NCBI GenBank assembly: GCA_944350065.1
Contig: CALVOD010000002.1
Coordinates: 1 to 50,921, forward strand
Origin: an uncultured Clostridia bacterium
GTDB taxonomy: Bacteria; Bacillota; Clostridia; Christensenellales; DTU072
Length of the DNA stretch: 50,921 nt
Reading direction: 5' to 3'
Shown here piece by piece: positions 34,367 through 43,332 of this stretch (positions are counted from its first letter, which is position 1; every line of letters begins with the position of its first letter). Both the position numbers and the translations under genes were made by a program. The notes below the pieces were generated by a model. It had not been told where the DNA came from. It saw nothing but the letters and a program-made list of their open reading frames with translations, and ran no database searches.

Positions 34367-35440
34367 ATGAAAGTTTACAATTTTTCCGCAGGTCCCAGCA
34401 TGCTGCCCGAAGAAGTTAAACTCTCCGCGCAGAAAGATTTTCTCGATTACGAAGGCTCCGGTATGTCCGTAACCGAAATGAGCCACCGCTCCAAATGGTA
34501 CGACGCCATCCACCGGGAAGCCCTCGCTTCCTTGCGTAAACTGATGAATATCGGCGACGATTACGACGTATTATTCGTTCAGGGCGGCGCGAGCCAGCAG
34601 TTCGCGGCAGTCCCGCTCAACCTCCTCGTAAACGGCAAAGCCGACTATATCGTGACCGGCAACTTCGCAGGAAAAGCCGCCAAAGAAGCCGCTAAATACG
34701 GCGATTGCGTGGTCGCGGCGAGCTCCAAAGACAAGGTTTTCACCTACATTCCCGAAGGCGTTAAATTCCGCGACGGTATCGACTACGTCCATATCACGCA
34801 GAACAACACCATTTTCGGTACCCGTTACACCGAGCGCACCTTCCCCGTGGCGAATTGCCCTATCGTATCCGATATGTCGAGTATGATTTTGAGCGAAGAA
34901 GTGGACGTCAACAAATACGGACTCATTTACGCGGGCGCCCAGAAGAATATCGCTCCCGCGGGACTTACCATAGTCATCGTGCGTAAAGACCTCGTCGGTC
35001 ACGAGAAAGACTATTGCCCGACGATGCTTTCCTACAAAACTCAAGCCGACGCGGACAGCCTTTACAACACTCCCCCCTGCTTCGCTATATATATGGCGAT
35101 GCTCGTGTTCCGTCACCTCCTCAAGCTCGGCGGCGTGAAAGAGATTCAGAAGATAAACGAATACAAAGCGAAAATGCTTTACGATTTCATCGACAATTCC
35201 TCTTTCTACACCAACCCCGTCAAGCCCGAAGACCGTTCGCTGATGAACGTGCCTTTCGTAACCGGCTCGGACGAACTCAACGCGAAATTCGTCAAGGAAG
35301 CGGAGAAAGCGGGACTGGTATCCATCAAGGGACACAAACTCGTAGGCGGAATGCGCGCGAGCATTTACAACGCAATGCCCGTAGAAGGCGTGGAAGCGCT
35401 CATCGCGTTCATGAAGAAATTCGAACTGGAGAACAAATAA
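34367..35440 (+). CDS. serC: Phosphoserine aminotransferase
   Basis: Converts 3-phosphohydroxypyruvate and glutamate to phosphoserine (PLP enzyme). 357 residues. Seen: NFSAGPSMLPEEVK, GGASQQFAAVPLNLL, the PLP lysine in AGAQKNIAPAGL (Lys193), and the C-terminal motif KGHKLVGGMRASIYNAM. Strong ribosome binding site and promoter. The serA stop-to-start gap is one base, so serC-serA is an operon making serine from 3-phosphoglycerate. No serB (phosphatase) is adjacent; the HAD protein at 48075 is of another subfamily. Confidence 0.98.
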   Translation: MKVYNFSAGPSMLPEEVKLSAQKDFLDYEGSGMSVTEMSHRSKWYDAIHREALASLRKLMNIGDDYDVLFVQGGASQQFAAVPLNLLVNGKADYIVTGNFAGKAAKEAAKYGDCVVAASSKDKVFTYIPEGVKFRDGIDYVHITQNNTIFGTRYTERTFPVANCPIVSDMSSMILSEEVDVNKYGLIYAGAQKNIAPAGLTIVIVRKDLVGHEKDYCPTMLSYKTQADADSLYNTPPCFAIYMAMLVFRHLLKLGGVKEIQKINEYKAKMLYDFIDNSSFYTNPVKPEDRSLMNVPFVTGSDELNAKFVKEAEKAGLVSIKGHKLVGGMRASIYNAMPVEGVEALIAFMKKFELENK

Positions 35441-35441
35441 T

Positions 35442-36596
35442 ATGTACGATATCCTCACTCTGAATTCGATAAGCGATAAAATCTTTACGGTTTTTGACGA
35501 AAACTATGCCGTGAGCAAGGATTGCGCGTCGCCCGATGCCATACTGGTACGTTCCTTCAAAATGGACGAGTACGAGATAAACGACAATCTTCTCGCTATC
35601 GGCAGAGCGGGCGCGGGCGTGAACAACATACCCGTTGCGCGCATGACCGAATCGGGAATCTGCGTTTTCAACACCCCCGGCGCCAACGCAAACGCCGTCA
35701 AGGAGCTCGTGATATGCGGAATGCTTCTTGCTTCGCGCGACATTATCGGCGGCAACGCATGGGCTAACGGGCTCAAAGGCGACGACGTCGCCAAGCAAGT
35801 CGAAAAAGGCAAGAGCGCTTTCGGCGGTATCGAAATCGAAGGCAAAACTCTCGGTATCATCGGACTCGGCGCGATAGGCGTGAAAGTGGCTTGCGCGGCA
35901 AAAGCACTCGGCATGAGTATCGTGGGATACGACCCCTATCTTTCCGAAGCCAACAAGGCGCGTCTTCCCGAAGGAACGAAGATAGCGGCTTCGCCTGAGG
36001 AAATATATCCCGTAGCAGATTTCATCACCCTGCACGTTCCCCTTCTCGACTCCACCCGCGAAATGATTAACGCTACCTCCGTAGCCGCGATGAAAGCGGG
36101 CGTGGTCATTCTCAATATGGCGCGCGGCGAGCTTGCGAACATCGCCGACGTCAAAGAAGGTATCGCCGCAGGCAAGATACGCAATTACGTAGTGGACTTC
36201 CCTAACGGAGATTGCCTCAACACCAAAGGCATCATCGTTATCCCGCACCTCGGCGCGAGCACCGCGGAAGCGGAAGACAACTGTGCGGTGATGGCGGCTT
36301 CTCAGATCAAGGATTATCTCGAGAACGGCAACGTCGTCAACAGCGTCAACTTCCCCGTCCTCAAATGCGAGCGCACCGGCAACGAGCGTCTGACCGTCGT
36401 GTATAAGGCGGGCGCGGGCGTTCCCGAAGCCGTCGAAAAGATACTCGCCGGTAAGAAATTCGTTCTCAATAAAGCCGAACGCGGTAGCCTCGGCTACGCA
36501 ATCGTCGATATCGACGACGTATGCAACGGCGGCGAGGACTGCGTTCTCAACGCTATGAGCGAGCTTGACGACGTTATCAGCGTAAGAGTGCTTTGA
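35442..36596 (+). CDS. serA: D-3-phosphoglycerate dehydrogenase
   Basis: NAD-dependent oxidation of 3-phosphoglycerate, first step of serine synthesis. 384 residues, the short form with one C-terminal ACT-like domain. Seen: RAGAGVNNIPV, the Rossmann motif GKTLGIIGLGAIG, VILNMARGELANI (substrate and catalytic Arg) and PHLGASTAEAED (catalytic His). The C-terminal RGSLGYAIVDID...ISVRVL resembles ACT, so serine feedback is possible. It follows serC by one base and is closed by a strong terminator at 36646. Confidence 0.95.
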   Translation: MYDILTLNSISDKIFTVFDENYAVSKDCASPDAILVRSFKMDEYEINDNLLAIGRAGAGVNNIPVARMTESGICVFNTPGANANAVKELVICGMLLASRDIIGGNAWANGLKGDDVAKQVEKGKSAFGGIEIEGKTLGIIGLGAIGVKVACAAKALGMSIVGYDPYLSEANKARLPEGTKIAASPEEIYPVADFITLHVPLLDSTREMINATSVAAMKAGVVILNMARGELANIADVKEGIAAGKIRNYVVDFPNGDCLNTKGIIVIPHLGASTAEAEDNCAVMAASQIKDYLENGNVVNSVNFPVLKCERTGNERLTVVYKAGAGVPEAVEKILAGKKFVLNKAERGSLGYAIVDIDDVCNGGEDCVLNAMSELDDVISVRVL

Positions 36597-36645
36597 TATA
36601 GCGCGCAACAGACATCTGTTTCGCGCCCTATTACCGGACAAGTTT

Positions 36646-36675
36646 CGACCGCCTTATCGGGCGGTCGAATTTTTT
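36646..36675 (+). terminator. serCA terminator
   Basis: Perfect 8-bp stem CGACCGCC (36646-36653) and GGCGGTCG (36660-36667), loop TTATCG, followed by AATTTTTT. A textbook intrinsic terminator. Confidence 0.9.
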
Positions 36676-36678
36676 ATA

Positions 36679-36707
36679 TTGATAAGTTTTAATCAGTATG
36701 ATATAAT
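36679..36707 (+). promoter_or_regulatory. Promoter of the 143-residue membrane protein gene
   Basis: -35 TTGATA (36679-36684), 17-base spacer, -10 TATAAT (36702-36707), directly after the serCA terminator. The leader carries AAGGAGGT before ATG 36747. Confidence 0.8.
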
Positions 36708-36746
36708 TCTTATACAAAAATATTTAATTTTTTAAGGAGGTAAATT

Positions 36747-37178
36747 ATGCCTTGGTGGGTGTACGTCATCATAGCCTTAGTCGCTCTCGTTATCCTCATA
36801 GTCATCGCGAATAAAATAAACCGCGCTTTCCTGCGCCGCTACGGCGTCAGCCTTTTCGTCGGCGGCTTCTTTTCTCTTATCGCAGCAGGCTGTATCGCGG
36901 GAGGGATTTTCCTTGTAGCCGGCGAATCCGCCATAGGCTGGGGACTCGTCGGTTTAGGCGCGGTGATATTGCTTATCGTAGCCGTATTCGATTTCAAGCG
37001 TTGCGGCTTCGGAGCGGGATTGCTCGCATTGCTCTTACAAATAATATTCTGCGCCGCGAGCATACTTATAGTCGTCGACCTGATATTCAATCACGGCAGA
37101 TCCACTTTCGGCTCACGCGTGAAATCCTCACGGGCGCACAACGAATATCTCGCCGGAAGAAGGCGCGAAGAAGAATAG
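36747..37178 (+). CDS. Small membrane protein of unknown function
   Basis: 143 residues with an excellent ribosome binding site (AAGGAGGT). About four membrane helices (VYVIIALVALVILIVIA, GVSLFVGGFFSLIAAG, and two more) and a charged tail ending RRREEE. Family not recognised. It is a monocistronic unit between two terminators. Promoter and ribosome binding site are close to consensus, so it is probably well expressed. Confidence 0.85.
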   Translation: MPWWVYVIIALVALVILIVIANKINRAFLRRYGVSLFVGGFFSLIAAGCIAGGIFLVAGESAIGWGLVGLGAVILLIVAVFDFKRCGFGAGLLALLLQIIFCAASILIVVDLIFNHGRSTFGSRVKSSRAHNEYLAGRRREEE

Positions 37179-37216
37179 AATATTTATTCGATTTTAATAT
37201 ATGTATATAAACCGAA

Positions 37217-37246
37217 ACAAGCGCGGCAAAAGCCGCGCTTGTCGTT
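37217..37246. terminator. Bidirectional terminator between convergent genes
   Basis: Perfect 11-bp stem (arm ACAAGCGCGGC, 37217-37227, with 37232-37242), loop AAAA, then CGTTTTC. It serves the membrane protein gene and, in reverse, the surface protein gene, where the T tract is weaker. Confidence 0.85.
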
Positions 37247-37294
37247 TTCTATGTCAGCAAATCATTTCGCTTTTTTGCAAATACGGTTTTCGCT

Positions 37295-38737
37295 TTATCT
37301 GCCGCGTTTTTTATTGACGATGAGAAGCGCTGCGACGGTAATTAAGCCGCCGAGCACGGCTACGCCGAGGATTATGCCGCCCGCCGTCCATAACGTGTCC
37401 GCGGGATAGAACTTGTCTCCTATCGTCAGTCCGTCGCCTTCGCTTGCGTTATTCGCGTATTCGAGATCGGATACAAGATAAAAATCTCCGAAAGAATCGG
37501 TATAAAAATACAACCTGCCGTCGCGTATCTCAGAGCTGAGCAGCTCGAGCACACCTTCGGAATTACAGTAATAAACTTTCGCCACTTCCGCGCCCGCAGG
37601 CATATTCGCGCTTATTTCTATTTCGCGGTAAACCGTCGCCGCGCCGTCATCCGACGTGAGCGCAAGCGAAAACGCGTACGTTACCGGCGTAAGATAACCC
37701 GACGCCGCGGAAGCGGTATTCTTCATATCCTCATAATTCGCCGCGGCGCATTCGCCCGCGGTGAGAGTGAGCGCGTCGCCCGCAGGTCTGTCGGTATAAC
37801 CGTATGCTGCGCTCGCGTCTATTCCCGTGGGCACGTCGGCGTTACTTGCGGAATACACCGTCGTTATCCTGTAGGCGGTGTCCGCCGCTTCGTCCGCCGC
37901 GCGTTTAAACGAGCTTATCACCGAAGTCGAAGCAGCGGGGTCTCCCAATGCCGTCGAAAGATTTTTGTACGCTTCGAGTATGCCGTCCCAAGCCTCACGA
38001 GCATATACGCTTTCATCGAGAGCGGCGAATTTGGCGCTATACTCGTTTATCGTCGTTCTGTCGTAACCGTTGAGCTGATACCCGTAATCGGTCGTGTTTC
38101 CGGCGTTGTCCTCTACGGTAACGTACACGTAGCCGCTCAAACCGGCGCAATCGACGGCGTATAGAGAATCGGCGCCGTCTTTAAGATAGAACTCACGCCC
38201 GAAATTTTTAATATAAACTCTTTTAACTCCGCTTAGCGCGTCCGAAGCGCGCAAGGTAAGCAACATCGGAGTCGCCGCCGTGAGGTCTATTTCGCAACGT
38301 ATGCTTTCCGCTATCGCGGAGGACGGGGGCGGCGTGGAATCGATATAATCCACTGTAGCGGTCACGTAGCGTTTAACGCCTTCGGTATCGAAATAATAGG
38401 CTTTTATCTCGTTGACGCCCTCGGCGGTTATCGTAAAAGGCGCCGCATAGCGTATCTCTCCGGATTCTATGCCGGTACGTCCTTTTACCGAATAAAACTT
38501 ATACGAATCGGTATTCTCCCACTGTATAGTGACTTCAACCGAGGAAGCGTAACCGCTTTCGTCCGTAGGAGTAAGCGTGATTTTCGGAGGATTGACGTCG
38601 CGCGCGTAAGTCGCTGCGTTTGCCTCATACGCCTCCGTCGGGCAAAACGAAACCGCCGCCGTAAGCAACACCGCCACGGCAAGCAACGCAACTAATGAAA
38701 TTTTTGTCATCGCGCCTGTTTTCATCATTTTCATCAT
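37295..38737 (-). CDS. Membrane-anchored surface protein with Ig-like and FIVAR-like regions
   Basis: About 480 residues. N-terminal signal peptide (KISLVALLAVAVLLTAAVSF), then Ig-like or bacterial beta-sandwich stretches (PPKITLTPTDESGYASSVEVTIQW, ...GVKRYVTATVDYIDSTPP), a helical FIVAR-like segment (about 255-315), another beta-rich part, and a C-terminal membrane helix with basic anchor (IILGVAVLGGLITVAALLIVNKKRGR) but no LPXTG. Start ambiguous: ATG 38737 is 5 bases after a TATATT -10; internal ATG 38710 (MTKISLV) gives a cleaner signal peptide. No ribosome binding site at either. Probably binds surface or host glycans, by analogy only. Confidence 0.75.
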   Translation of the reverse strand: MMKMMKTGAMTKISLVALLAVAVLLTAAVSFCPTEAYEANAATYARDVNPPKITLTPTDESGYASSVEVTIQWENTDSYKFYSVKGRTGIESGEIRYAAPFTITAEGVNEIKAYYFDTEGVKRYVTATVDYIDSTPPPSSAIAESIRCEIDLTAATPMLLTLRASDALSGVKRVYIKNFGREFYLKDGADSLYAVDCAGLSGYVYVTVEDNAGNTTDYGYQLNGYDRTTINEYSAKFAALDESVYAREAWDGILEAYKNLSTALGDPAASTSVISSFKRAADEAADTAYRITTVYSASNADVPTGIDASAAYGYTDRPAGDALTLTAGECAAANYEDMKNTASAASGYLTPVTYAFSLALTSDDGAATVYREIEISANMPAGAEVAKVYYCNSEGVLELLSSEIRDGRLYFYTDSFGDFYLVSDLEYANNASEGDGLTIGDKFYPADTLWTAGGIILGVAVLGGLITVAALLIVNKKRGR

Positions 38738-38742
38738 TAAGT

Positions 38743-38771
38743 AATATAACACACGCGCGCGCAATTTACAA
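38743..38771 (-). promoter_or_regulatory. Surface protein promoter abutting the start codon
   Basis: Minus-strand -35 TTGTAA (38771-38766), 17-base spacer, -10 TATATT (38748-38743); ATG 38737 follows after 5 bases. Confidence 0.55.
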
Positions 38772-38824
38772 CAAAGTTCACCCAAAAATCAATCGGGCGC
38801 GCTGTCACCCGCCGCGCAAACGCG

Positions 38825-38837
38825 TACATAGTATGTA
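38825..38837. promoter_or_regulatory. Palindrome TACATA-G-TATGTA upstream of the ABC operon
   Basis: A perfect 13-base palindrome 27 bases before the ABC lipoprotein ATG, in the divergent region with the surface protein gene. A possible operator. No clear promoter for the operon was recognised. Confidence 0.4.
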
Positions 38838-38863
38838 TTGAAATCATTTAAGGAGGAACCGTA

Positions 38864-39868
38864 ATGAAAAAATTCATTTCCGTCGCGCTCATTGCCGTAC
38901 TTTGTACGCTGTGCGCGCTCTGCTTCGTCGGCTGTAAGGACGACAATTCCGATACAATAACCGTAAGGCTGAACGAAGTCACACATTCCGTATTTTACGC
39001 CCCGCTTTACGTAGCCATCAATCAGGGCTTCTTCGCAGAAGAAGGCATAGAGATAGAACTCACCAACGGCGGAGGCGCGGACAAATCCATGACGGCGGTA
39101 GTAAGCGGACAAGCCGACATCGGGCTGATGGGACCGGAAGCCGCGGTCTACGTAAAAGCCGGCGGGAGCAACAACTATCCCATAGTCTTCGGTCAGCTCA
39201 CGAAGAAAGACGGCTCGTTTCTTATAGGCAGGAACGCCGTCGAAAACTTTACGTGGTCGTCTCTTGCAGGCTCCGAAATAATCGGCGGCCGCCCGGGCGG
39301 AATCCCCGCCATGACGCTCGAATACGCCCTGCACCTTAACGGGCTTGACGACGGCGTGAACGTAAAAATCAATTACGACGTACAATTCGACCTTATAGCG
39401 TCCGCCTTCGAATCGGGCACCGGGGATTATTGCACGATGTTCGAGCCGGTGGCTTCGACCTATGCGGAAGCGGGTAAAGGACACATAATCGCTTCCGTGG
39501 GAGCCGCGGCGGGCGACGTACCTTACACCTGCTTTATGGCTACCAAGAATTACATTTCGGATAACCGCGAAACAGTTTTAGCGTTCATGCGCGCTATAAT
39601 CAAAGGTATCGATTTCGTCACTGATTCTTCTTCTCAGGCGATAGCCGCGGCAATAGCGCCTTCCTTCCCCGACACGTCGAACGAAATTCTCGCGTCCTCC
39701 GTGGAAGCCTATAAAGCCATCGACGCGTACAAGACCACGCCCGTTATGGAAGAAAAGGATTTCGACAAATTCATTGAAATACTTACTTTCGCGGGCTCGC
39801 TCGAATCGCCGGTATCGTTTAGCGACATCATCGACAATTCGATTGCGGAAGCGTTGCTCGCATCGTAA
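38864..39868 (+). CDS. ABC transporter substrate-binding lipoprotein (NMT1/SsuA-like)
   Basis: 334 residues. Lipoprotein signal MKKFISVALIAVLCTLCALCFVGC with lipobox Cys24, the substrate of Lgt (19313). NMT1/THI5-like fold: VRLNEVTHSVFYAPLYVAINQGFFAEEGIEIEL, VVSGQADIGLMGPEAAVY, GGRPGGIPAMTLEYALHLNG. This class binds sulfonates, nitrate, pyrimidine thiamin precursors, riboflavin precursors or similar molecules. RBS AAGGAGG. First gene of the binding protein-ATPase-permease operon. No TPP or other riboswitch fits in the short leader, so the ligand cannot be named. Confidence 0.92.
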   Translation: MKKFISVALIAVLCTLCALCFVGCKDDNSDTITVRLNEVTHSVFYAPLYVAINQGFFAEEGIEIELTNGGGADKSMTAVVSGQADIGLMGPEAAVYVKAGGSNNYPIVFGQLTKKDGSFLIGRNAVENFTWSSLAGSEIIGGRPGGIPAMTLEYALHLNGLDDGVNVKINYDVQFDLIASAFESGTGDYCTMFEPVASTYAEAGKGHIIASVGAAAGDVPYTCFMATKNYISDNRETVLAFMRAIIKGIDFVTDSSSQAIAAAIAPSFPDTSNEILASSVEAYKAIDAYKTTPVMEEKDFDKFIEILTFAGSLESPVSFSDIIDNSIAEALLAS

Positions 39869-39881
39869 GGGGTAATTGACT

Positions 39882-40646
39882 ATGGCGCTGCTCGAACTGA
39901 AAAACGTATCTCTAATATACCACAGTCACGACGGCGAAACGGAAGCCGTCTCGGACGTAAGTCTCGAGGTAGGCGAAGGAGAATTCGTAGCCATAGTGGG
40001 ACCGTCGGGATGCGGCAAAACCACTTTGCTCGGTATGATAGCGGGACTTATCCCCCCTTCGGGGGGCGAGGTGCTCGTCAAGGGCAAGCCGGTGAGCGAA
40101 GCGCGGAATATGACCTCGCTGATGCCGCAGAGAGATCAACTGTTCGAGTGGCGTTCCGTATTCCGTAACGTCACCCTCGGACCGGAGATAAAGCGCAATA
40201 AAGATAAGGAAATATGCGCTTACGCGGACGAATTGCTTTCGAAATACGGCTTGTCGGAATTCCGCAAGAAGCGGCCGTCGGAGCTCTCGGGCGGAATGCG
40301 CCAGCGCGCCGCGCTCATACGCACTCTCGTCACGAGGCCCGAACTCTTACTGCTCGACGAACCTTTTTCCGCGCTCGACTTTCAGACGCGGCTGACGGTT
40401 TGCGACGACGTGGAAAGCATTATACGCAAAGAGAATAAGACCGCGGTGCTCGTCACCCACGACATAAGCGAAGCCATATCCATGTCCGACAAAGTCGTCG
40501 TGCTCTCCGCGCGTCCCGCCACCGTCAAAAAGGTTTACGACATCACCCTCGACAAAAACATTCCGCCGCTCAAGCGGAGAGAACAAAAATCCTTCCCCGT
40601 ATACTTCAGAAGTATCTGGAAGGATATGGAGGCGCCCCATGAGTGA
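39882..40646 (+). CDS. ABC transporter ATP-binding protein (SsuB/TauB type)
   Basis: 254 residues from ATG 39882 (AAGGGG 9 bases upstream); a TTG two codons earlier is less likely. Walker A GPSGCGKTT, Q-loop LMPQRDQLFEW, signature LSGGMRQRAALIRT, Walker B LLLLDEPFSALD, H-loop VLVTHDISEA. It drives import with the permease, whose ATG overlaps its stop by 8 bases. Confidence 0.95.
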   Translation: MALLELKNVSLIYHSHDGETEAVSDVSLEVGEGEFVAIVGPSGCGKTTLLGMIAGLIPPSGGEVLVKGKPVSEARNMTSLMPQRDQLFEWRSVFRNVTLGPEIKRNKDKEICAYADELLSKYGLSEFRKKRPSELSGGMRQRAALIRTLVTRPELLLLDEPFSALDFQTRLTVCDDVESIIRKENKTAVLVTHDISEAISMSDKVVVLSARPATVKKVYDITLDKNIPPLKRREQKSFPVYFRSIWKDMEAPHE

Positions 40647-41427
40647 AGAACATAAGCAATATCTCAAGAAGCAGAAAATACGCAAAATAGTTATCCGTAT
40701 CATACAGATAGGTATCCTTATATTACTTTTCGGTTTGTGGGAGCTTTCCGCATATCTCGAATGGGCGGATCCTTTCATAACCTCGTCGCCCTCAAGGGTG
40801 GTTAAGAGTATAGCCAATCTTTACACCTCGGGACAGCTCTTTACGCACCTCGGCGCGACGCTGTGGGAGACGGTGATAAGTTTCCTTCTCTCCACCGTCC
40901 TCGGCACCGCAATAGCCGTAATCCTGTGGTGGAGCGAGACGGCGCGGAGAGTGCTCGAGCCCTATCTCATAGTGCTTAACTCGCTGCCTAAAGTAGCGCT
41001 CGGACCGCTCATAATAATTTGGGTGGGCGCGGGGCGCAGCGCAATCGTCACGATGGCGCTGATGATATGCCTGATAATCACCGTGATATCGGCGCTTACG
41101 GGGTTTATGTCGGTGGACGAAGAAAAAATCCAGCTTATGCGTTCTATGGGCGCGAATAAGTTTCAGATACTGATCAAACTGATTCTGCCCGCCAATATTC
41201 CTAATATTCTATCCATTCTCAAAATAAACGTGGGTTTGAGTTGGGTGGGCACGATTATGGGCGAATATCTCGTTTCGCGCGAAGGCATAGGCTATCTGCT
41301 CGTCTACGGCAGTCAGGTGTTCAAGCTCGACCTCGTAATGGCTTCTACCCTTATGCTGTGCGTGCTCGCCACCGCAATGTACCTCGTCGTCGCGCTTATC
41401 GAAAAGCTCATAAGCCGCTTTTATTAG
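40639..41427 (+). CDS. ABC transporter permease (SsuC/TauC type)
   Basis: 262 residues, about six membrane helices, BPD_transp_1 family. The cytoplasmic coupling loop reads LMRSMGANKFQILIKLILPANIPNIL, the EAA-like motif. N-terminal region typical of SsuC/ThiX permeases (LLFGLWELSAYLEWADPFITSSPSRV). Overlaps the ATPase gene by 8 bases. Completes a three-gene importer of unknown substrate. Confidence 0.95.
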   Translation: MSEEHKQYLKKQKIRKIVIRIIQIGILILLFGLWELSAYLEWADPFITSSPSRVVKSIANLYTSGQLFTHLGATLWETVISFLLSTVLGTAIAVILWWSETARRVLEPYLIVLNSLPKVALGPLIIIWVGAGRSAIVTMALMICLIITVISALTGFMSVDEEKIQLMRSMGANKFQILIKLILPANIPNILSILKINVGLSWVGTIMGEYLVSREGIGYLLVYGSQVFKLDLVMASTLMLCVLATAMYLVVALIEKLISRFY

Positions 41428-41469
41428 CATAATCGCCGCCGCGACCGAGTACAATTTAGCGGTAGGTAT

Positions 41470-42450
41470 ATGCTCAATTACTTCGTCACGGCGTTCACTT
41501 TCATCGGAACTTTAATAGGCGCCGGCTTCGCTTCGGGGAAGGAAATAGCCCTTTTCTTCGGCGACGCCGGCGTTCCCTCCGTGCTCCTTGCCGGTATCGC
41601 CTGCGGCGCCGTTGCCTATCCTTTCATGCGTATCGGCGCGCTCACCTGCGGAGACGTAGTCGGAGGCGTTCTTCCCGCTCATCCGGAATACGCTGCGACG
41701 GTACTGCGTTTCGTCAATTTTCTTGTGCTCGCTACGGTGCTCGCCGCGGCGGAGTACCTCGCTTACGAAATATTCGCTTTCCGCGGCGGCGCCGTGATTA
41801 CCGGTATAGCCGCTCTTATCGCGAATTCCGCCGGTATGCGCGGAATCAAATTCGTCAACGGCGTTCTCGTCCCGGTCATCATCGCGCTCGTGGCGATTAT
41901 CCTTTCGCGTAAAGGTTTCTCGCCCGTCACCGGGCGAGTGAGAGTAATCTCCCCGTTGCTATATTCCGCCATGAACGCACTTTCCGCGGGACTGGTCACC
42001 GCCAAAATAAGCGGCTCTCTCACGCGCAAAGGCGCGCTTTGCGTTTCGGCGATAATAGCGGTAGCCGTTTCCGCGTTGCTCCTTATGGTTCGCTCCGCCA
42101 TAGTCGGCAACGCCGACGCCGATATGCCCCTTTACTCCGTTGCGGTCAATAACTCTCTCGGAATAGCGGGAGCAGTAGTGATATATTCCGCCATATTTAC
42201 CACCGCCGCGGGAACCGTGGGGCTCGCTTCCAAGGAAAATTCCTCTTTATCCCCGATAATCACCCTCTCTTTTGCCTTTTTGCTTTCCGCGATAGGTTTT
42301 ACCAACCTCGTCAAATACACTTATCCAGTCATAGGAGCCGTAGGTATCGGTTTCGCCGCGTTCGCTACATTCAAGCTCGCGCGTAAAAAAATAAGGCAAT
42401 GTCCTTGTAATAACACCTCGATTTTGGTACAATATGAAAGACGTAATTAA
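41470..42450 (+). CDS. YkvI-like membrane transport protein
   Basis: 326 residues, about ten membrane helices. The N-terminal motif FIGTLIGAGFASGKEIALFF, with a Gly-rich first helix, is characteristic of the YkvI group of LeuT-fold-like proteins; transported substrate unknown. RBS GGTAGG. Its 3' end overlaps the first murB ATG (42434). Confidence 0.75.
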   Translation: MLNYFVTAFTFIGTLIGAGFASGKEIALFFGDAGVPSVLLAGIACGAVAYPFMRIGALTCGDVVGGVLPAHPEYAATVLRFVNFLVLATVLAAAEYLAYEIFAFRGGAVITGIAALIANSAGMRGIKFVNGVLVPVIIALVAIILSRKGFSPVTGRVRVISPLLYSAMNALSAGLVTAKISGSLTRKGALCVSAIIAVAVSALLLMVRSAIVGNADADMPLYSVAVNNSLGIAGAVVIYSAIFTTAAGTVGLASKENSSLSPIITLSFAFLLSAIGFTNLVKYTYPVIGAVGIGFAAFATFKLARKKIRQCPCNNTSILVQYERRN

Positions 42451-43330
42451 AATGTTGACAAGCGGGAATATTCCCTTCAAAACGGATATGCCGGCAACTC
42501 TCGTAAGTTCCTACCGCGGCGGCGGAACGACCGCCGTGATAGCTTATCCGGAGAGTACCGCCGCCCTTGCGGAATGCGTGCGCATAGCCTCCGAAAACGG
42601 CGTCCCCTGCCTTCCTCTCGGCAACGGCACCAATATTCTCGTAAGAGACGGCGGCTTTTACGGCATAATGATATCGCTGATAGGTTTCCGCACCGTAACG
42701 CGGCGCGGCGATTCGCTCGTATGCGGCGCGGGCGCGGGACTTGCGGGAATAGCCGCTCGCGCGGCGGAATACAACCTCAGCGGACTCGAAGAACTGTCGG
42801 GAATACCGGGGACGGCGGGAGGCGCGCTCAAAATGAACGCGGGCGCCTTCGGACGGGAGCTGTCGGAGCTCGTGGATTCCGTCACGGTATACGACGCCGT
42901 TTCGCGAAAAGTCATAAGGCTCACGCGCGGAGAAATACCCTTCTCTTACCGCTCGAGCGGAAACGTCTTCGAAAAAGCCTTCGCGCTCGAAACCACGCTT
43001 ACGCTCGCGGAAGGAGTCGCAGTAAAAGAAAAATCGGAATTTTACCGCGAGCAGCGCAGGGCGAAGCAACCTTGCGCGCCGTCGCTCGGTTCCGTTTTTC
43101 TCAAGACGGCGGACGGAATGGGCGCGGGCTACTACATAGACAAAGCGGGTCTCAAAGGCGCGCGCGTGGGCGGCGCTGAAATATCCGAAAAGCACGCGAA
43201 TTTCATCGTGAACCGAGGTGGCGGAACGGCTGAAGATTATTGTTCACTGATGTCGCTTGCGCGCACGGTAGTCGGAAGCAAATACGGAATAACGCTTGAG
43301 CCGGAGATAGTGATCGTCGGCGAGGAGTAA
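42434..43330 (+). CDS. murB: UDP-N-acetylenolpyruvoylglucosamine reductase
   Basis: FAD enzyme making UDP-MurNAc from the enolpyruvyl precursor with NADPH, in peptidoglycan synthesis. 298 residues, type IIb. FAD-binding YRGGGTTAVIAYP and GNGTNILVRDGGF, SGIPGTAGGALKMNAGAFGREL, catalytic Ser in GSVFLKT and C-terminal Glu in LEPEIVIVG. Start unclear: ATG 42434 has no ribosome binding site and directly follows TACAAT (with TTGTAA 17 bases further up), so ATG 42452 may be used. Followed two bases later by whiA. Confidence 0.95.
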   Translation: MKDVIKMLTSGNIPFKTDMPATLVSSYRGGGTTAVIAYPESTAALAECVRIASENGVPCLPLGNGTNILVRDGGFYGIMISLIGFRTVTRRGDSLVCGAGAGLAGIAARAAEYNLSGLEELSGIPGTAGGALKMNAGAFGRELSELVDSVTVYDAVSRKVIRLTRGEIPFSYRSSGNVFEKAFALETTLTLAEGVAVKEKSEFYREQRRAKQPCAPSLGSVFLKTADGMGAGYYIDKAGLKGARVGGAEISEKHANFIVNRGGGTAEDYCSLMSLARTVVGSKYGITLEPEIVIVGEE

Positions 43331-43332
43331 CA

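Noticed and set aside
38786..38863. TPP or other riboswitch upstream of the NMT1-type transporter
   Set aside because: Only 78 bases are available and none of the conserved thi-box elements can be seen.
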